In this document: one piece after another, positions 35,904 to 44,734 of the stretch
How the letters are laid out: each line of letters begins with the position of its first letter
How positions within the stretch are numbered: the first letter of the stretch is position 1
From: Collimonas sp. OK307
GTDB taxonomy: Bacteria; Pseudomonadota; Gammaproteobacteria; Burkholderiales; Burkholderiaceae_D
DNA: 64,000 nucleotides
Direction: 5' to 3'
Assembly: GCF_900113705.1 (NCBI RefSeq)
Contig: NZ_FOQI01000006.1
Span: 62,001 to 126,000 of the forward strand
Notes under the pieces: model-generated
The model's input: the letters and a program-made list of their open reading frames with translations, nothing else
The model's database searches: none
What the model was told of the DNA's origin: nothing
Translations under genes and position numbers: made by a program

Positions 35904-37163
35904 ATGACGTCGTTGAATAATTCCGGAATGCAAAGAAAAACAGTCGCTATTATTGGCGGCGGCCCCGCCGGCCTGATGGCTGCCGAGGCACTGGCTGCAG
36001 GCGGCGTGCAAGTGGATGTTTACGACGCCATGCCGTCGGTCGGCCGCAAATTCCTGCTGGCCGGTAAAGGCGGCATGAACCTGACCCATTCCGAACCCTA
36101 CGACGCCTTCCTGTCCCGCTACGGATCGCGCGCGCCGCAGATTGCGCCGTTGCTGGCCCAATTCACTCCGGACGCGTTACGCGAATGGGTCCATGGACTG
36201 GGCATCGAAACCTTCGTCGGCTCATCCGGCCGCGTGTTTCCGACCGACATGAAAGCAGCGCCGTTACTGCGCGCATGGCTGCATCGCTTGCGCCAGGCCG
36301 GCGTGCGGTTTCATATGCGTCATCGCTGGCTGGGCTGGACCGAAACCGCAACGCTGTGCTTCGACACCCCGCAAGGACTACAAGCTGTCAGCGCCGACGC
36401 CGTAGTGATGGCGCTAGGCGGCGGCAGCTGGGCACGCCTGGGCTCGGATGCCAGGTGGGTGCCACTGTTAAGCCAGCGCGACATTGCCATAGCCCCGCTG
36501 CAACCCTCCAACTGCGGATTCGAGGTCGGCTGGAGTGAATATTTCCGTAGCCGCTTTGCCGGCGATTATTTGAAATCGGTCGCCATCGCCGTGCAGCATG
36601 AGGGTGACCCTGACGCTCAACCGCCATCGCGTAAACAAGGCGAGTTCGTGATTACCGCCGAAGGTATTGAGGGCAGCTTGATTTATGCCCTGTCGGCCGG
36701 CTTGCGTGATCGGATTTCTGCCAGCGGTACTGCGGTGATTCAGCTCGACCTGCTGCCGGACTGGCCTTTGCAGCGGGTGATCGACGAAGTAACGCGGCCG
36801 CGCGGCGCACGTTCCTGGTCTAGCCATCTGCAAAGCCGGTTGGGACTGAAAGGCGTGAAAACCGGCTTGCTGCGCGAACTGGTCTCAGCCGCCGATTTTG
36901 CGGACCCACTGCTTCTGGCGCACGCCATCAAGGCATTGCCGTTAACCTTGCTGGCTGCCCGCCCTATCGATGAAGCCATCAGCAGCGCCGGCGGCGTCAC
37001 ATTTGAAGGCATGGACCAGCAGCTTATGTTGAAAGCCTTGCCGGGCGTCTTTTGCGCCGGCGAAATGCTCGACTGGGAAGCCCCCACCGGCGGCTACCTG
37101 TTAAGCGCCTGCATGGCCTCAGGACGGGCTGCCGGCAATGGCGTTTTAAGCTGGTTGCAATAA
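35904..37163 (+). CDS. FAD-dependent oxidoreductase, HI0933/TIGR03862 family
   Basis: 419 residues. The dinucleotide fold VAIIGGGPAGLMAAEALAAGG is at the N-terminus, followed by GRKFLLAGKGGMNLTH, the HI0933-type signature, and the C-terminal GVFCAGEMLDWEAPTGGYLL. The TIGR03862 subgroup is a flavoprotein of unknown substrate. Starts at 35904 and 35928 are both possible. The next gene begins 1 nt after its stop. Confidence 0.85.
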   Translation: MTSLNNSGMQRKTVAIIGGGPAGLMAAEALAAGGVQVDVYDAMPSVGRKFLLAGKGGMNLTHSEPYDAFLSRYGSRAPQIAPLLAQFTPDALREWVHGLGIETFVGSSGRVFPTDMKAAPLLRAWLHRLRQAGVRFHMRHRWLGWTETATLCFDTPQGLQAVSADAVVMALGGGSWARLGSDARWVPLLSQRDIAIAPLQPSNCGFEVGWSEYFRSRFAGDYLKSVAIAVQHEGDPDAQPPSRKQGEFVITAEGIEGSLIYALSAGLRDRISASGTAVIQLDLLPDWPLQRVIDEVTRPRGARSWSSHLQSRLGLKGVKTGLLRELVSAADFADPLLLAHAIKALPLTLLAARPIDEAISSAGGVTFEGMDQQLMLKALPGVFCAGEMLDWEAPTGGYLLSACMASGRAAGNGVLSWLQ

Positions 37164-37164
37164 T

Positions 37165-38061
37165 ATGACGACGGCTGAATCGATGAGGGAAGGAAGTGTG
37201 AATCCAGGCGAACTATCGCAGGCAGAGCAGCAGCAAGCCGGTCAATGGCGCATTTCCAAGACCGTTGGCGTGCTGGTTTCCGTCCTGGTCCACGTCATCG
37301 GCATCTGGTTCTTGCTGACCAAGCTGTCGGTCGAGATCCCGATTTCTTCGCCATCGCCTGGCAATATGGGATTGCTGCTCATCAGCGAAGCGCCGGCGCC
37401 CAGGAGCGTGCCGACGCCGCAACTCCAGACGCCTCCCGCCAAGCCGAAATCCGCCCCCAAGCCACGCAAGACAGAGCAAAAACAGGCACAGCTTCGCAAG
37501 CCGGTCTCGCCATCGGCACCGCAACCGACCATCCCGCCGCCGCCCGACGCGCCAAAGTACGAGCAATCGGTGCAGGAGGATTTTTCTTCGCATCTCCAGG
37601 CCGCACGCGAACGGCGCGAAGCGGCCCAGGCCCAGGAACGCGCCGAAGCCGGCGAGACCGTGGAAGAAGCAGCGCAATCGCCGAACGACATCGCCCGCGC
37701 CAACATCCAGGCCCAACGAGGCTGGATGGGTATCGACAAGGATAAATCCGGTGGCATATTCGAAGTGCGCGATAAAACGCCGTTCAGAGCCAGTTTGATT
37801 TTCCGCGGCTGGAACGCCAACGCCAGCCGCAGTGCGCAGCAGAATATCCCGGTTGAACGCGGCAGCGATGAAAGCATCGAAATGGCTATCGTCAATAAAA
37901 TGATAGAGATGATCCGCAAGAAAACCAGCACCGACATTCCCTGGCGCTCGCAGCGCCTGGGCCGCGTCATTACGCTCAGTGCCCGCTTGAAAGATACCGC
38001 CGAACTGCAACAGTTCCTGATGCGGGAAATGTTTTTCCAGGATAGCGCGCCGCCTCGCTAA
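37165..38061 (+). CDS. TonB-like membrane-anchored protein with Pro-rich linker
   Basis: 298 residues. One membrane helix (about 31-52), then a Pro/Lys-rich segment (about 70-130), a charged Ala/Glu/Arg helix (145-175) and a globular end. The first half looks like TonB, but the C-terminus lacks the TonB box-binding beta strands (no YP...R motif), reading instead FRGWNANASRSAQQ and SQRLGRVITLSARL. No ExbB/ExbD is adjacent. I do not recognise the C-terminal domain. It forms an operon with the flavoprotein gene. Confidence 0.7.
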   Translation: MTTAESMREGSVNPGELSQAEQQQAGQWRISKTVGVLVSVLVHVIGIWFLLTKLSVEIPISSPSPGNMGLLLISEAPAPRSVPTPQLQTPPAKPKSAPKPRKTEQKQAQLRKPVSPSAPQPTIPPPPDAPKYEQSVQEDFSSHLQAARERREAAQAQERAEAGETVEEAAQSPNDIARANIQAQRGWMGIDKDKSGGIFEVRDKTPFRASLIFRGWNANASRSAQQNIPVERGSDESIEMAIVNKMIEMIRKKTSTDIPWRSQRLGRVITLSARLKDTAELQQFLMREMFFQDSAPPR

Positions 38062-38170
38062 GACTCCGGTTTAGCCAAGCCGGTTGCCTGCTGTCGCGAG
38101 GGGGATCTAAACTGCAAAGAAATGGCAGGTAAGCTTTGTTCCGCTTACAATATCGCCTATTCCCGAATAT

Positions 38171-38222
38171 GAGGGCCTGTTAGTCCTAATTTGGGAGTGC
38201 TAATTAGGACTAACAGGCCCTC
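38171..38222. repeat. Perfect 21-bp inverted repeat upstream of mutS
   Basis: The arm at 38171-38191 is exactly complementary to 38202-38222, with a 10-nt loop (TGGGAGTGCT). The arm starts GAGGGCCTGTTAG and ends CCTAATT. No T-run follows on either strand, so it is not a standard terminator. It lies 77 bp before the mutS start. Confidence 0.85.
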
Positions 38223-38298
38223 CAGATCAGGCGCCATTCGACGCCTGAGAAAGAACCCATTTAATGCAATCAAATTTTCAACAACAACGGGCCGCCCG

Positions 38299-40935
38299 AT
38301 GACGGTAGCGGCACAAAAAGTTTCACCTGGCATGCAGCAATATCTCGGCATCAAGGCCGACTATCCGGACACGCTCGTGTTTTACCGGATGGGAGATTTT
38401 TACGAACTGTTTTTCGAGGACGCGGAAAAAGCCGCGCGCCTGCTGGGCATCACGCTGACCGCACGCGGTACCTATAACAATGCGCCAATCAAGATGTGCG
38501 GCGTACCGTTCCACTCTGCCGATCAATATCTGGCCAAGCTGATCAAGCTGGGTGAATCGGTGGCGTTATGTGAACAAATCGGCGACCCGGCCACCAGCAA
38601 GGGGCCGGTCGACAGAAAAGTGCTGCGCGTGATTACACCCGGCACCTTGACCGACTCCAACTTGCTGCCGGAAAAATCGGACCAGCCTTTGCTGGCGTTA
38701 TACGTTACCCAGCAACGCAAGGTGATGAAGGTTGGCCTGGCATGGCTATCGATGGCCAGCGGCGCGTTGAAGATGATGGAATTCGCTTGCGATCCGGAGA
38801 CGCTGGATACCCTGCTGAAGCAGGAACTGGAACGAATCGCACCGGCCGAGATTCTGGTCGCCGATATGGTGGAGGCCATGTTGGCCAGCAACGTGGTCGA
38901 CAAGACCACCACCGTGCCGGAATGGCATTTCGACATTGCCCACGGCCTGAAATCCCTGCTGGATCAGCTCGCGGTCAGCAACCTGGGCGGTTTCGGCGCC
39001 GAAGGCTTGAGCGCTGCTATCGGCGCTGCCGGCGGCCTGCTGCGCTACGCCCAGTCGACCCAGGGGAAGGGCTTGCAGCATGTGCGCACGCTCACGGTTG
39101 AAACCGAAAACGAATTCATCGGCCTCGACGCCGCCACCCGCCGCAACCTGGAACTCACCGAAACCATACGCGGTCAGGATGCGTCATCGGGCGCGCCTAC
39201 CCTGTTTTCACTGCTGGATCACTGCCGCACCGCGATGGGATCGCGCTTGCTGCGCCATTGGCTGCACCATGCCAAGCGCGATCAAACCGTTGCGCGCGGC
39301 CGCCACGCGGCGATCGGCGCCTTGATTGCAGCCGATACCGGCAACGCCATTTCGAGCACGCTGAGCGCGGTACCGGATATCGAACGCATCACCACCCGCA
39401 TCGCCCTGCTGTCGGCGCGGCCACGCGACCTGGCTGGTTTGCGCGACGGTTTGCTGCAACTGGATTCCCTCCGCGCCGACATCGCCATGTGTGGCAACGA
39501 CAACCAGGCGCCGCTGCTGCAGGAACTGCAATTTGCGCTGGAAACCCCGGTCGATTGCCTGCAGTTGCTGCAAAGCGCGATCGCCACCGAGCCATCGACC
39601 ATGGTGCGCGATGGCGGCGTCATCGCCACCGGTTTCGATGCTGAACTGGACGAATTGCGCGGGCTTTCGGAAAACGCCGGCCAGTTCCTGGTCGACCTCG
39701 AAACTCGCGAACGGGCGCGCACCGGGATTGCCAACCTCCGCGTCGAATATAACAAGGTGCATGGTTTCTACATCGAAGTCACGCATGGCCAGACCACCAA
39801 GGTGCCGGATGATTACCGCCGGCGCCAGACCTTGAAGAATGCCGAGCGCTACATCACGCCGGAATTGAAAGCGTTCGAAGACAAGGCTTTGTCAGCGCAA
39901 GAACGCGCGCTGATACGCGAGAAAGCGCTGTACGAACAGATATTGCAAGATCTGGCGCCGCATATCGGCACCTTGCAAAACATCGCCCACGCGCTGGCGC
40001 AACTCGACACGCTGGTGGCCCTGGCCGATCACGCCGCACGCCACGACTGGTGCGTGCCGCAACTGGTGACAGAACCGTCGATCCAGATCGTGCAGGGACG
40101 CCATCCGGTAGTCGAAAAACAGATTGAACGCTTCATCGCCAACGACTGCCAGCTATCCACAGAACGCAAGCTGTTGCTGATCACCGGCCCCAACATGGGC
40201 GGTAAATCGACATTCATGCGCCAGGTGGCGCTGATCACCCTGCTGGCTTACGTCGGCAGTTACGTACCGGCCGACAGCGCAGTCCTGGGTCCGATCGACC
40301 GTATCTTCACCCGTATCGGCGCCGCCGACGACCTGGCCGGCGGCCGCTCCACCTTCATGGTTGAAATGACCGAATCGGCTGCCATCCTCAACGGCGCCAG
40401 CGAAAACTCGCTGGTGCTGATGGATGAAGTGGGCCGCGGCACGTCCACCTTCGACGGCCTGGCGCTGGCATGGGCAATCGCCCGCCACCTGATCGACGCC
40501 ACTCGCAGCTTCACCCTGTTTGCGACGCACTATTTCGAGCTGACCCAATTGCCTGATGCGCACCCGTCGGCGGCCAATGTGCATTTGTCCGCCGTCGAGC
40601 ATAAAGACAGCATCGTCTTCCTGCATGCCGTGCAAGCCGGTCCGGCATCCCAGAGTTACGGCTTGCAGGTAGCGCAGCTGGCCGGCGTACCACCGCCGGT
40701 TATCCGCGCCGCCCGCAAGCACCTGGCTTTGCTGGAATCGCAATCTATGCAGCCGACGCCGCAATTCGATCTGTTCGCGCAAGTCGCCAATATGGATGCC
40801 GACAGCGATAACCGGACATTGGATAGCGAGTTGATGATTGCCCTGGATAGCATCGATCCCGACGCATTGACCCCGCGTGAAGCGTTGGAGCAGCTATATC
40901 GCCTTAAGCACCTCACTGCGACGCAAAAAGCCTGA
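38299..40935 (+). CDS. mutS: DNA mismatch repair protein MutS
   Basis: 878 residues from the ATG at 38299. The mismatch-reading motif is [10 protein letters not shown] (Phe and Glu of the F-x-E wedge lie at [11 protein letters not shown], about residues 34-40), and the ABC ATPase P-loop GPNMGGKST is near 630, followed by [12 protein letters not shown]. It recognises mispairs and starts repair with MutL. The frame is open upstream, but the added residues would run through the 21-bp palindrome loop and are not MutS-like. No strong ribosome binding site is visible. Confidence 0.96.
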   Translation: MTVAAQKVSPGMQQYLGIKADYPDTLVFYRMGDFYELFFEDAEKAARLLGITLTARGTYNNAPIKMCGVPFHSADQYLAKLIKLGESVALCEQIGDPATSKGPVDRKVLRVITPGTLTDSNLLPEKSDQPLLALYVTQQRKVMKVGLAWLSMASGALKMMEFACDPETLDTLLKQELERIAPAEILVADMVEAMLASNVVDKTTTVPEWHFDIAHGLKSLLDQLAVSNLGGFGAEGLSAAIGAAGGLLRYAQSTQGKGLQHVRTLTVETENEFIGLDAATRRNLELTETIRGQDASSGAPTLFSLLDHCRTAMGSRLLRHWLHHAKRDQTVARGRHAAIGALIAADTGNAISSTLSAVPDIERITTRIALLSARPRDLAGLRDGLLQLDSLRADIAMCGNDNQAPLLQELQFALETPVDCLQLLQSAIATEPSTMVRDGGVIATGFDAELDELRGLSENAGQFLVDLETRERARTGIANLRVEYNKVHGFYIEVTHGQTTKVPDDYRRRQTLKNAERYITPELKAFEDKALSAQERALIREKALYEQILQDLAPHIGTLQNIAHALAQLDTLVALADHAARHDWCVPQLVTEPSIQIVQGRHPVVEKQIERFIANDCQLSTERKLLLITGPNMGGKSTFMRQVALITLLAYVGSYVPADSAVLGPIDRIFTRIGAADDLAGGRSTFMVEMTESAAILNGASENSLVLMDEVGRGTSTFDGLALAWAIARHLIDATRSFTLFATHYFELTQLPDAHPSAANVHLSAVEHKDSIVFLHAVQAGPASQSYGLQVAQLAGVPPPVIRAARKHLALLESQSMQPTPQFDLFAQVANMDADSDNRTLDSELMIALDSIDPDALTPREALEQLYRLKHLTATQKA

Positions 40936-41903
40936 TGAACGCCTTCGCCCTCCGCAAATTGCCACTTCTTCGGCCAGCGTTATTGCTGACGCTGGCGCTG
41001 ATGGCAGGCTGCGGCGCGGCGCAGGCTGAAACCACCAGTTTCAGTTTTGGCGTAATCGCACACGTCTTTCGCAGCGGCGCGGATGAAACCCCGTTACACG
41101 ACGCCATCAGCGAAACCGATGCCGATAATCTTGCCTTCGTCGTGGCAAACGGTATCAAGGCCGGCAGCGAACCTTGTACCGACAAGTTGTACGGCCGTCG
41201 CAAGGCATTATTGAACAGCGCAAAAAACGGTTTGATCGTATCTTTATCGGCCAGCGACTGGGTTGCATGCAAAACCTCTGCCGACCGTTCCGCCGCGATA
41301 GAACGCCTGAGCCGGATCCGCGACTTGTTCTTTTCTGATGAATTTTCTTTTGGCGACAGCAAGATTCCGCTGATCAGGCAATCGACCTCACCCAAATTTC
41401 GCAGCTACGTAGAGAATGCGCGCTGGGAAATCGGCAATGTGGTATTTGCCACGATCAACCTGCCGGCCACCAACAATCACTATCTGCCAGAAGGCGGCCG
41501 CAACAGCGAATTCGAGGACCGGCAAATCGCCAACCGGGAATGGCTGCAACGCATTTTCCTGAATGCATCGCAAAAGAAGTCCGATGCGGTTGTCTTGTTT
41601 TGCGATGGCGATCCGTTGGCTATCCAGCGCCACCGCGTCTTCGACTTTAATGTCAAGCGTGACGGGTTTGCCGAGATCCGTCAAAAGATCAGTTCTCACG
41701 CAGCGCATTTTGAAGGCAAGGTGCTGGTCATTCACGGGCCACATGGCAGCAGTACGCCACACCCCGCGAGCATTGAGTGGCAGCGCAATCTTGGGGATCT
41801 GGAAATCCCGGGTGGATGGCTGAAGATAACCGTGAACCCGGCCAATCCTAAGCTGTTCGAAATTGGCAAGCCTGCCGATTCGCAGACACTCTCGCGACGA
41901 TAG
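40935..41903 (+). CDS. Lipoprotein with degenerate calcineurin-phosphoesterase-like fold
   Basis: 322 residues. The signal peptide ends in the lipobox LMAGC (about residue 27). The order of segments resembles calcineurin-like phosphoesterases (GVIAHVF, then VVANGIK, LSASDWV, a long helix, VVLFCDGDP, LVIHGPHGSS), but the metal ligands DxH, GDxxD, GNHD and GHxH are not there. So it may be a non-catalytic relative; this is an inference. Its start overlaps the mutS stop by 1 nt (TGATG). Confidence 0.65.
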   Translation: MNAFALRKLPLLRPALLLTLALMAGCGAAQAETTSFSFGVIAHVFRSGADETPLHDAISETDADNLAFVVANGIKAGSEPCTDKLYGRRKALLNSAKNGLIVSLSASDWVACKTSADRSAAIERLSRIRDLFFSDEFSFGDSKIPLIRQSTSPKFRSYVENARWEIGNVVFATINLPATNNHYLPEGGRNSEFEDRQIANREWLQRIFLNASQKKSDAVVLFCDGDPLAIQRHRVFDFNVKRDGFAEIRQKISSHAAHFEGKVLVIHGPHGSSTPHPASIEWQRNLGDLEIPGGWLKITVNPANPKLFEIGKPADSQTLSRR

Positions 41904-41963
41904 CTCTACCGCAGTAATGCCATGAGATAGGGAGTGAGACCGGGGCCAGGGCCACCTGAAAAC

Positions 41964-41998
41964 AAAAAGCCGCAGAGCATGATGATCTGCGGCTTTTT
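41964..41998. terminator. Bidirectional intrinsic terminator
   Basis: AAAAAGCCGCAGA (41964-41976) pairs with TCTGCGGCTTTTT (41986-41998) around a 9-nt loop. A-run and T-run on opposite sides serve both the lipoprotein gene and the convergent isomerase gene. Confidence 0.9.
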
Positions 41999-42040
41999 CA
42001 TTGCACCGTCCTGATTACTCCGGCGCACAACACTAATGAA

Positions 42041-42583
42041 TTAGTGGATAGGATGACTGCGGAAATGGTCGTCCGCACCATCGTCGTCCTGATCGTCGTG
42101 ATGATGACCGTGGGCGCCGTGAACGTGTTGATGGGCGATTTCTTCTTCCGATGCGGCGCGGACTTCCGTCACGCTCAGATCGAAACGCAGGGCAATCCCG
42201 GCCAGCGGGTGATTACCGTCGAGCACAACCTTGTCGTCGGCAATGTCAGTCACCGTGAAAATCAATGCCTGCTCTTCTTCATCCTCGTTGTCTGGCGTGC
42301 CCTCAAATTGCATGCCGACTTCCAGCGGTGTCGGCAAGCGATTGCGCGGCTCTATCTTGACCAGATTCGAGTCGTACTCGCCAAACGCGTCATCCGGCTC
42401 GACCTGCAGCTCGGTTTGATAGCCGACTTCCTTGCCATCCAGTGCTTCTTCGATTTTCGGCAACGTGTTTTCGTAACCGCCGTGCAAATACACCATCGGT
42501 TCGCTGCTTTCTTCGATCAGATTGCCTTGGGCATCTGACAATTTGTAGCGCACAGTCACTACCGTATTTTTGGCAATCTTCAT
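42041..42583 (-). CDS. slyD: FKBP-type peptidyl-prolyl isomerase, SlyD-like
   Basis: 180 residues from the ATG at 42583 (AGGA upstream). It opens MKIAKNTVVTVRYKLSDAQG, and the FKBP core with inserted flap (YENTLPKIEEALDGKEVG ... NHPLAGIALRFDLSV) is that of SlyD, a folding helper and nickel chaperone. The C-terminus is rich in His and Asp (HQHVHGAHGHHHDDQDDD), a metal-binding tail. Divergent from the uL16 hydroxylase gene. Confidence 0.85.
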   Translation of the reverse strand: MKIAKNTVVTVRYKLSDAQGNLIEESSEPMVYLHGGYENTLPKIEEALDGKEVGYQTELQVEPDDAFGEYDSNLVKIEPRNRLPTPLEVGMQFEGTPDNEDEEEQALIFTVTDIADDKVVLDGNHPLAGIALRFDLSVTEVRAASEEEIAHQHVHGAHGHHHDDQDDDGADDHFRSHPIH

Positions 42584-42676
42584 GATCATTCCTTTCATTT
42601 AACATGCGTTGGGATTATACCTGCTGATTACACGCCAATTCGTGAGCAGGGCCTAATTTTGCGGCAGACAACCCGA

Positions 42677-42682
42677 TATAAT
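42677..42682 (+). promoter_or_regulatory. TATAAT box of the roxA gene, suggesting a leaderless transcript
   Basis: A perfect TATAAT ends 6 nt before the ATG at 42689. Transcription normally starts 6-8 nt after the box, so the message would begin at or next to the start codon. No ribosome binding site precedes this ATG, which agrees. The -35 is weak. Confidence 0.5.
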
Positions 42683-42688
42683 GACGAA

Positions 42689-43810
42689 ATGAAAAATTCC
42701 ACACTCCTGGGCGGCCTGTCCCCCGCACAATTCTTACGCGATTACTGGCATAAAAAACCCCTGCTGATTCGTCAAGCCCTGCCCGGCTTCAAGCCCCTGC
42801 TGTCGCCTGAAGCCCTGTTTGAACTGGCACAGCGGGACGACGTCGAATCACGCCTGGTGACGCACTTCAAGAAACAATGGCAAGTAACCAACGGTCCTGC
42901 CACCGATTTGCCCGGTACCGACCAAAAGGACTGGACCCTGCTGGTACAGGGCGTCAACCTGCATGACGACGGTGCGGATGCCCTGTTGCGCCAGTTCCGC
43001 TTCATTCCCGATGCCCGGCTGGACGACCTGATGATCAGCTATGCCACCGATACCGGCGGCGTCGGTCCGCATTTCGATTCTTACGATGTGTTTTTGTTGC
43101 AGGCTCACGGCCAGCGGCGCTGGAAAATAGGCGCTACCCAAGACCTTACCCTGGTAGAAGGCAGTGCGCTGAAGATACTCAAGAATTTCAAGCCCGAGCA
43201 AGAATTCATCCTGGAACCTGGCGACATGCTCTACCTGCCGCCACAGTACGCCCATGACGGCACCGCAATCGGCGAATGCATGACTTATTCGATCGGCTTC
43301 CGCGCCCCGCCATTTCAAGAGCTGGGCGAAGCATTCCTGCAGTTCATGGCTGATTCCATCGACCTGCCGGGGCGCTACACGGATCCCGACCTGGAACCCA
43401 GCAAGCATCCGGCAGAAATCGGCGCCGGCATGTTGTCGCAGATCTCGGACGAACTCAATAAAGTCCGTTTCACCGAGGACGACATTGCCATTTTCGTCGG
43501 CGAATATTTATCCGAACCGAAAGCCAGCGTATTTTTCGAATCACCGGCACGACCTCTGACGCTAGCGCGCTTTACCGCTGCATTAAACAAACGTGGCGTG
43601 GCGCTATCGCGCAAAACCCAGATGCTGTATCGCGGCAAGCATGTATTTATCAATGGCGAGTCATTCGCCGCCGGACGTGCCGATAAAATATCATTGACGC
43701 TGCTGGCAGACCAGCGCAGGCTCGACAGCGAAGCCGCCGCAAAAGTCTCCACCGACGTGCTTGAGGCGCTCTACACCTGGTATGAAGATGGCTGGATTAC
43801 ACTAGGCTGA
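42689..43810 (+). CDS. roxA: Ribosomal protein uL16 arginine hydroxylase (JmjC/cupin, YcfD/RoxA type)
   Basis: 373 residues from the ATG at 42689. The JmjC cupin has the iron ligands HFDSYDVF (HxD, about residues 126-128) and a later histidine in PPQYAHDG. YcfD/RoxA hydroxylates Arg81 of ribosomal protein uL16 using 2-oxoglutarate and O2. The N-terminal LSPAQFLRDYWHKKPLLIRQA is a strong family marker. A TTG at 42659 in the same frame is less likely. Confidence 0.92.
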   Translation: MKNSTLLGGLSPAQFLRDYWHKKPLLIRQALPGFKPLLSPEALFELAQRDDVESRLVTHFKKQWQVTNGPATDLPGTDQKDWTLLVQGVNLHDDGADALLRQFRFIPDARLDDLMISYATDTGGVGPHFDSYDVFLLQAHGQRRWKIGATQDLTLVEGSALKILKNFKPEQEFILEPGDMLYLPPQYAHDGTAIGECMTYSIGFRAPPFQELGEAFLQFMADSIDLPGRYTDPDLEPSKHPAEIGAGMLSQISDELNKVRFTEDDIAIFVGEYLSEPKASVFFESPARPLTLARFTAALNKRGVALSRKTQMLYRGKHVFINGESFAAGRADKISLTLLADQRRLDSEAAAKVSTDVLEALYTWYEDGWITLG

Positions 43811-43823
43811 ACTGCGCCCGACC

Positions 43824-43885
43824 CATCAGCCATAAAACAATAAGGGACAGTATTTTATGGCTGATGTTTATTATGGCTGATGTTT
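43824..43885. repeat. 14-bp hairpin with a duplicated right arm
   Basis: CATCAGCCATAAAA (43824-43837) pairs with TTTTATGGCTGATG (43853-43866). TTATGGCTGATGTTT recurs at 43855-43869 and 43871-43885, so two alternative right arms can pair with one left arm. It lies 13 bp after the roxA stop and may end its transcript. Confidence 0.65.
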
Positions 43886-44101
43886 TAATAGGCATACGGG
43901 ATTAAAAATACTCTCCTTAATCCCGAAATAGAATACATAATATTTTGAATAAGACGTTATTTTAATGTCATTAACAATAAAACAAATACTGGATTAGCTG
44001 AATTACTTAATCCGACTTGCATAAGCATTATCTGCAAGTAGCATTATTTAACAAATTAGCCGCCAAATGTATGTATCTCAAAATATCTACCGAGAGTAGC
44101 C

Positions 44102-44233
44102 ATGCAACGCCGGCGAATGTACTTTCGGCCGCAATTTGAACGAGCGCAGCAAATCGCACCCGCCGACGAAATAGAAGCGGTTACCAGCACATCTGAAATC
44201 GCTGTTGCGTTGATACAAATTCTTACCAAATAG
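44102..44233 (+). CDS. Possible 43-residue small protein
   Basis: ATG at 44102 to TAG at 44231. The product is very basic at the N-terminus (MQRRRMYFRPQFERAQQ), then acidic/neutral (ADEIEAVTSTSEIAVALIQILTK). This stretch is richer in G/C than the surrounding A/T-rich DNA. The ribosome binding site is weak (GAGAG). No family recognised; it could be chance. Confidence 0.3.
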   Translation: MQRRRMYFRPQFERAQQIAPADEIEAVTSTSEIAVALIQILTK

Positions 44234-44260
44234 CAAACCGTTAATGTCATATTTAACAAA

Positions 44261-44292
44261 TTCCAGCTATAATTCTGAGCTGGAAAGTTTTT
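44261..44292 (+). terminator. Terminator-like hairpin within the intergenic region
   Basis: TTCCAGCT (44261-44268) pairs with AGCTGGAA (44278-44285), 9-nt loop, then AGTTTTTG. It follows the possible small gene by 28 bp and would isolate the lipoprotein promoter from upstream transcription. Confidence 0.5.
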
Positions 44293-44347
44293 GTTGCATC
44301 GCGATGCGCAGTCTTGGCAAAGCACTGCGAAAACGTCCTGTAGAGCG

Positions 44348-44365
44348 ATAATTACCGGTAATTAT
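44348..44365. promoter_or_regulatory. Perfect 18-bp palindrome, putative operator
   Basis: ATAATTACCGGTAATTAT reads the same on both strands and ends 38 bp before the lipoprotein ATG. Such length without mismatch is unlikely by chance and fits a homodimeric repressor or activator. I cannot name the regulator. Confidence 0.6.
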
Positions 44366-44403
44366 TCATCGCAAAAATTTTGATTACTACTGAAGGAACA
44401 TTC

Positions 44404-44721
44404 ATGAAAAAAACACTGTTGATCGCATCCCTGTTGGCTCTGACTCTGGCTGCTTGCGGCAAAAAAGACGAAGCTCCTGCTGCTGACGCTGCTCCTGCTG
44501 CATCTGTTGCTGCTCCTGCTGCTGCTGACGCTGCTGCATCCGCTGCTTCCGACGCTGCTGCTGCTGCAACTGCCGCTGGTTCCGCTGCTGCTGACGCTGC
44601 AACTGCTGCCGGCTCCGCCGCTGCTGCTGCTGGCTCCGCTGCTGCTGATGCTGCTCACACAGCTGTTGACGCTGCTGCTGACGCTGCTAAAGCTGCTGCC
44701 GCTCCTGCTGCTTCCAAGTAA
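44404..44721 (+). CDS. Alanine-rich small lipoprotein
   Basis: 105 residues from the ATG at 44404 (GAAGGAA upstream). The signal peptide ends LTLAAC, so the mature protein is lipid-anchored at Cys19. After GKKDEAPA the chain is almost only Ala, Asp, Ser, Gly and Thr in repeats like GSAAADAA, a long helix of low complexity, ending in AASK. GCT is used for most alanines, unlike neighbouring genes that prefer GCC/GCG. A terminal lysine recalls Lpp; attachment to peptidoglycan is speculation. Confidence 0.8.
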   Translation: MKKTLLIASLLALTLAACGKKDEAPAADAAPAASVAAPAAADAAASAASDAAAAATAAGSAAADAATAAGSAAAAAGSAAADAAHTAVDAAADAAKAAAAPAASK

Positions 44722-44734
44722 TCATTGGTTGCTT

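Larger units (their letters stand above)
43811..44403. other. Long AT-rich intergenic region with serial hairpins
   Basis: 593 bp before the alanine-rich lipoprotein gene. Hairpins: 43824-43837/43853-43866 (14 bp) with its right arm copied again at 43871-43885; 43897-43905/43917-43925 (9 bp, CGGGATTAA/TTAATCCCG); 43991-43996/44008-44013 (6 bp); 44015-44021/44033-44039 (7 bp); 44261-44268/44278-44285 (8 bp, followed by a T-run). A possible small gene is at 44102-44233, GCATCGCGATGC is at 44296-44307, and an 18-bp palindrome lies at 44348-44365. Confidence 0.6.

Noticed and set aside
37165-38061. A true TonB
   Set aside because: C-terminal TonB fold motifs and exbB/exbD neighbours are missing.
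38171-38222. Integron attC site or insertion-sequence end
   Set aside because: No core-site motifs, no integrase or transposase gene, no target-site duplication visible.
44056-44325. 89-codon open frame on the minus strand
   Set aside because: Cysteine-rich random-looking product, crosses the hairpin and terminator signals, no ribosome binding site.
44404-44721. GCT/GCx triplet repeats as a CRISPR or microsatellite array
   Set aside because: The repeats keep the reading frame of a lipoprotein with signal peptide and lack spacers.
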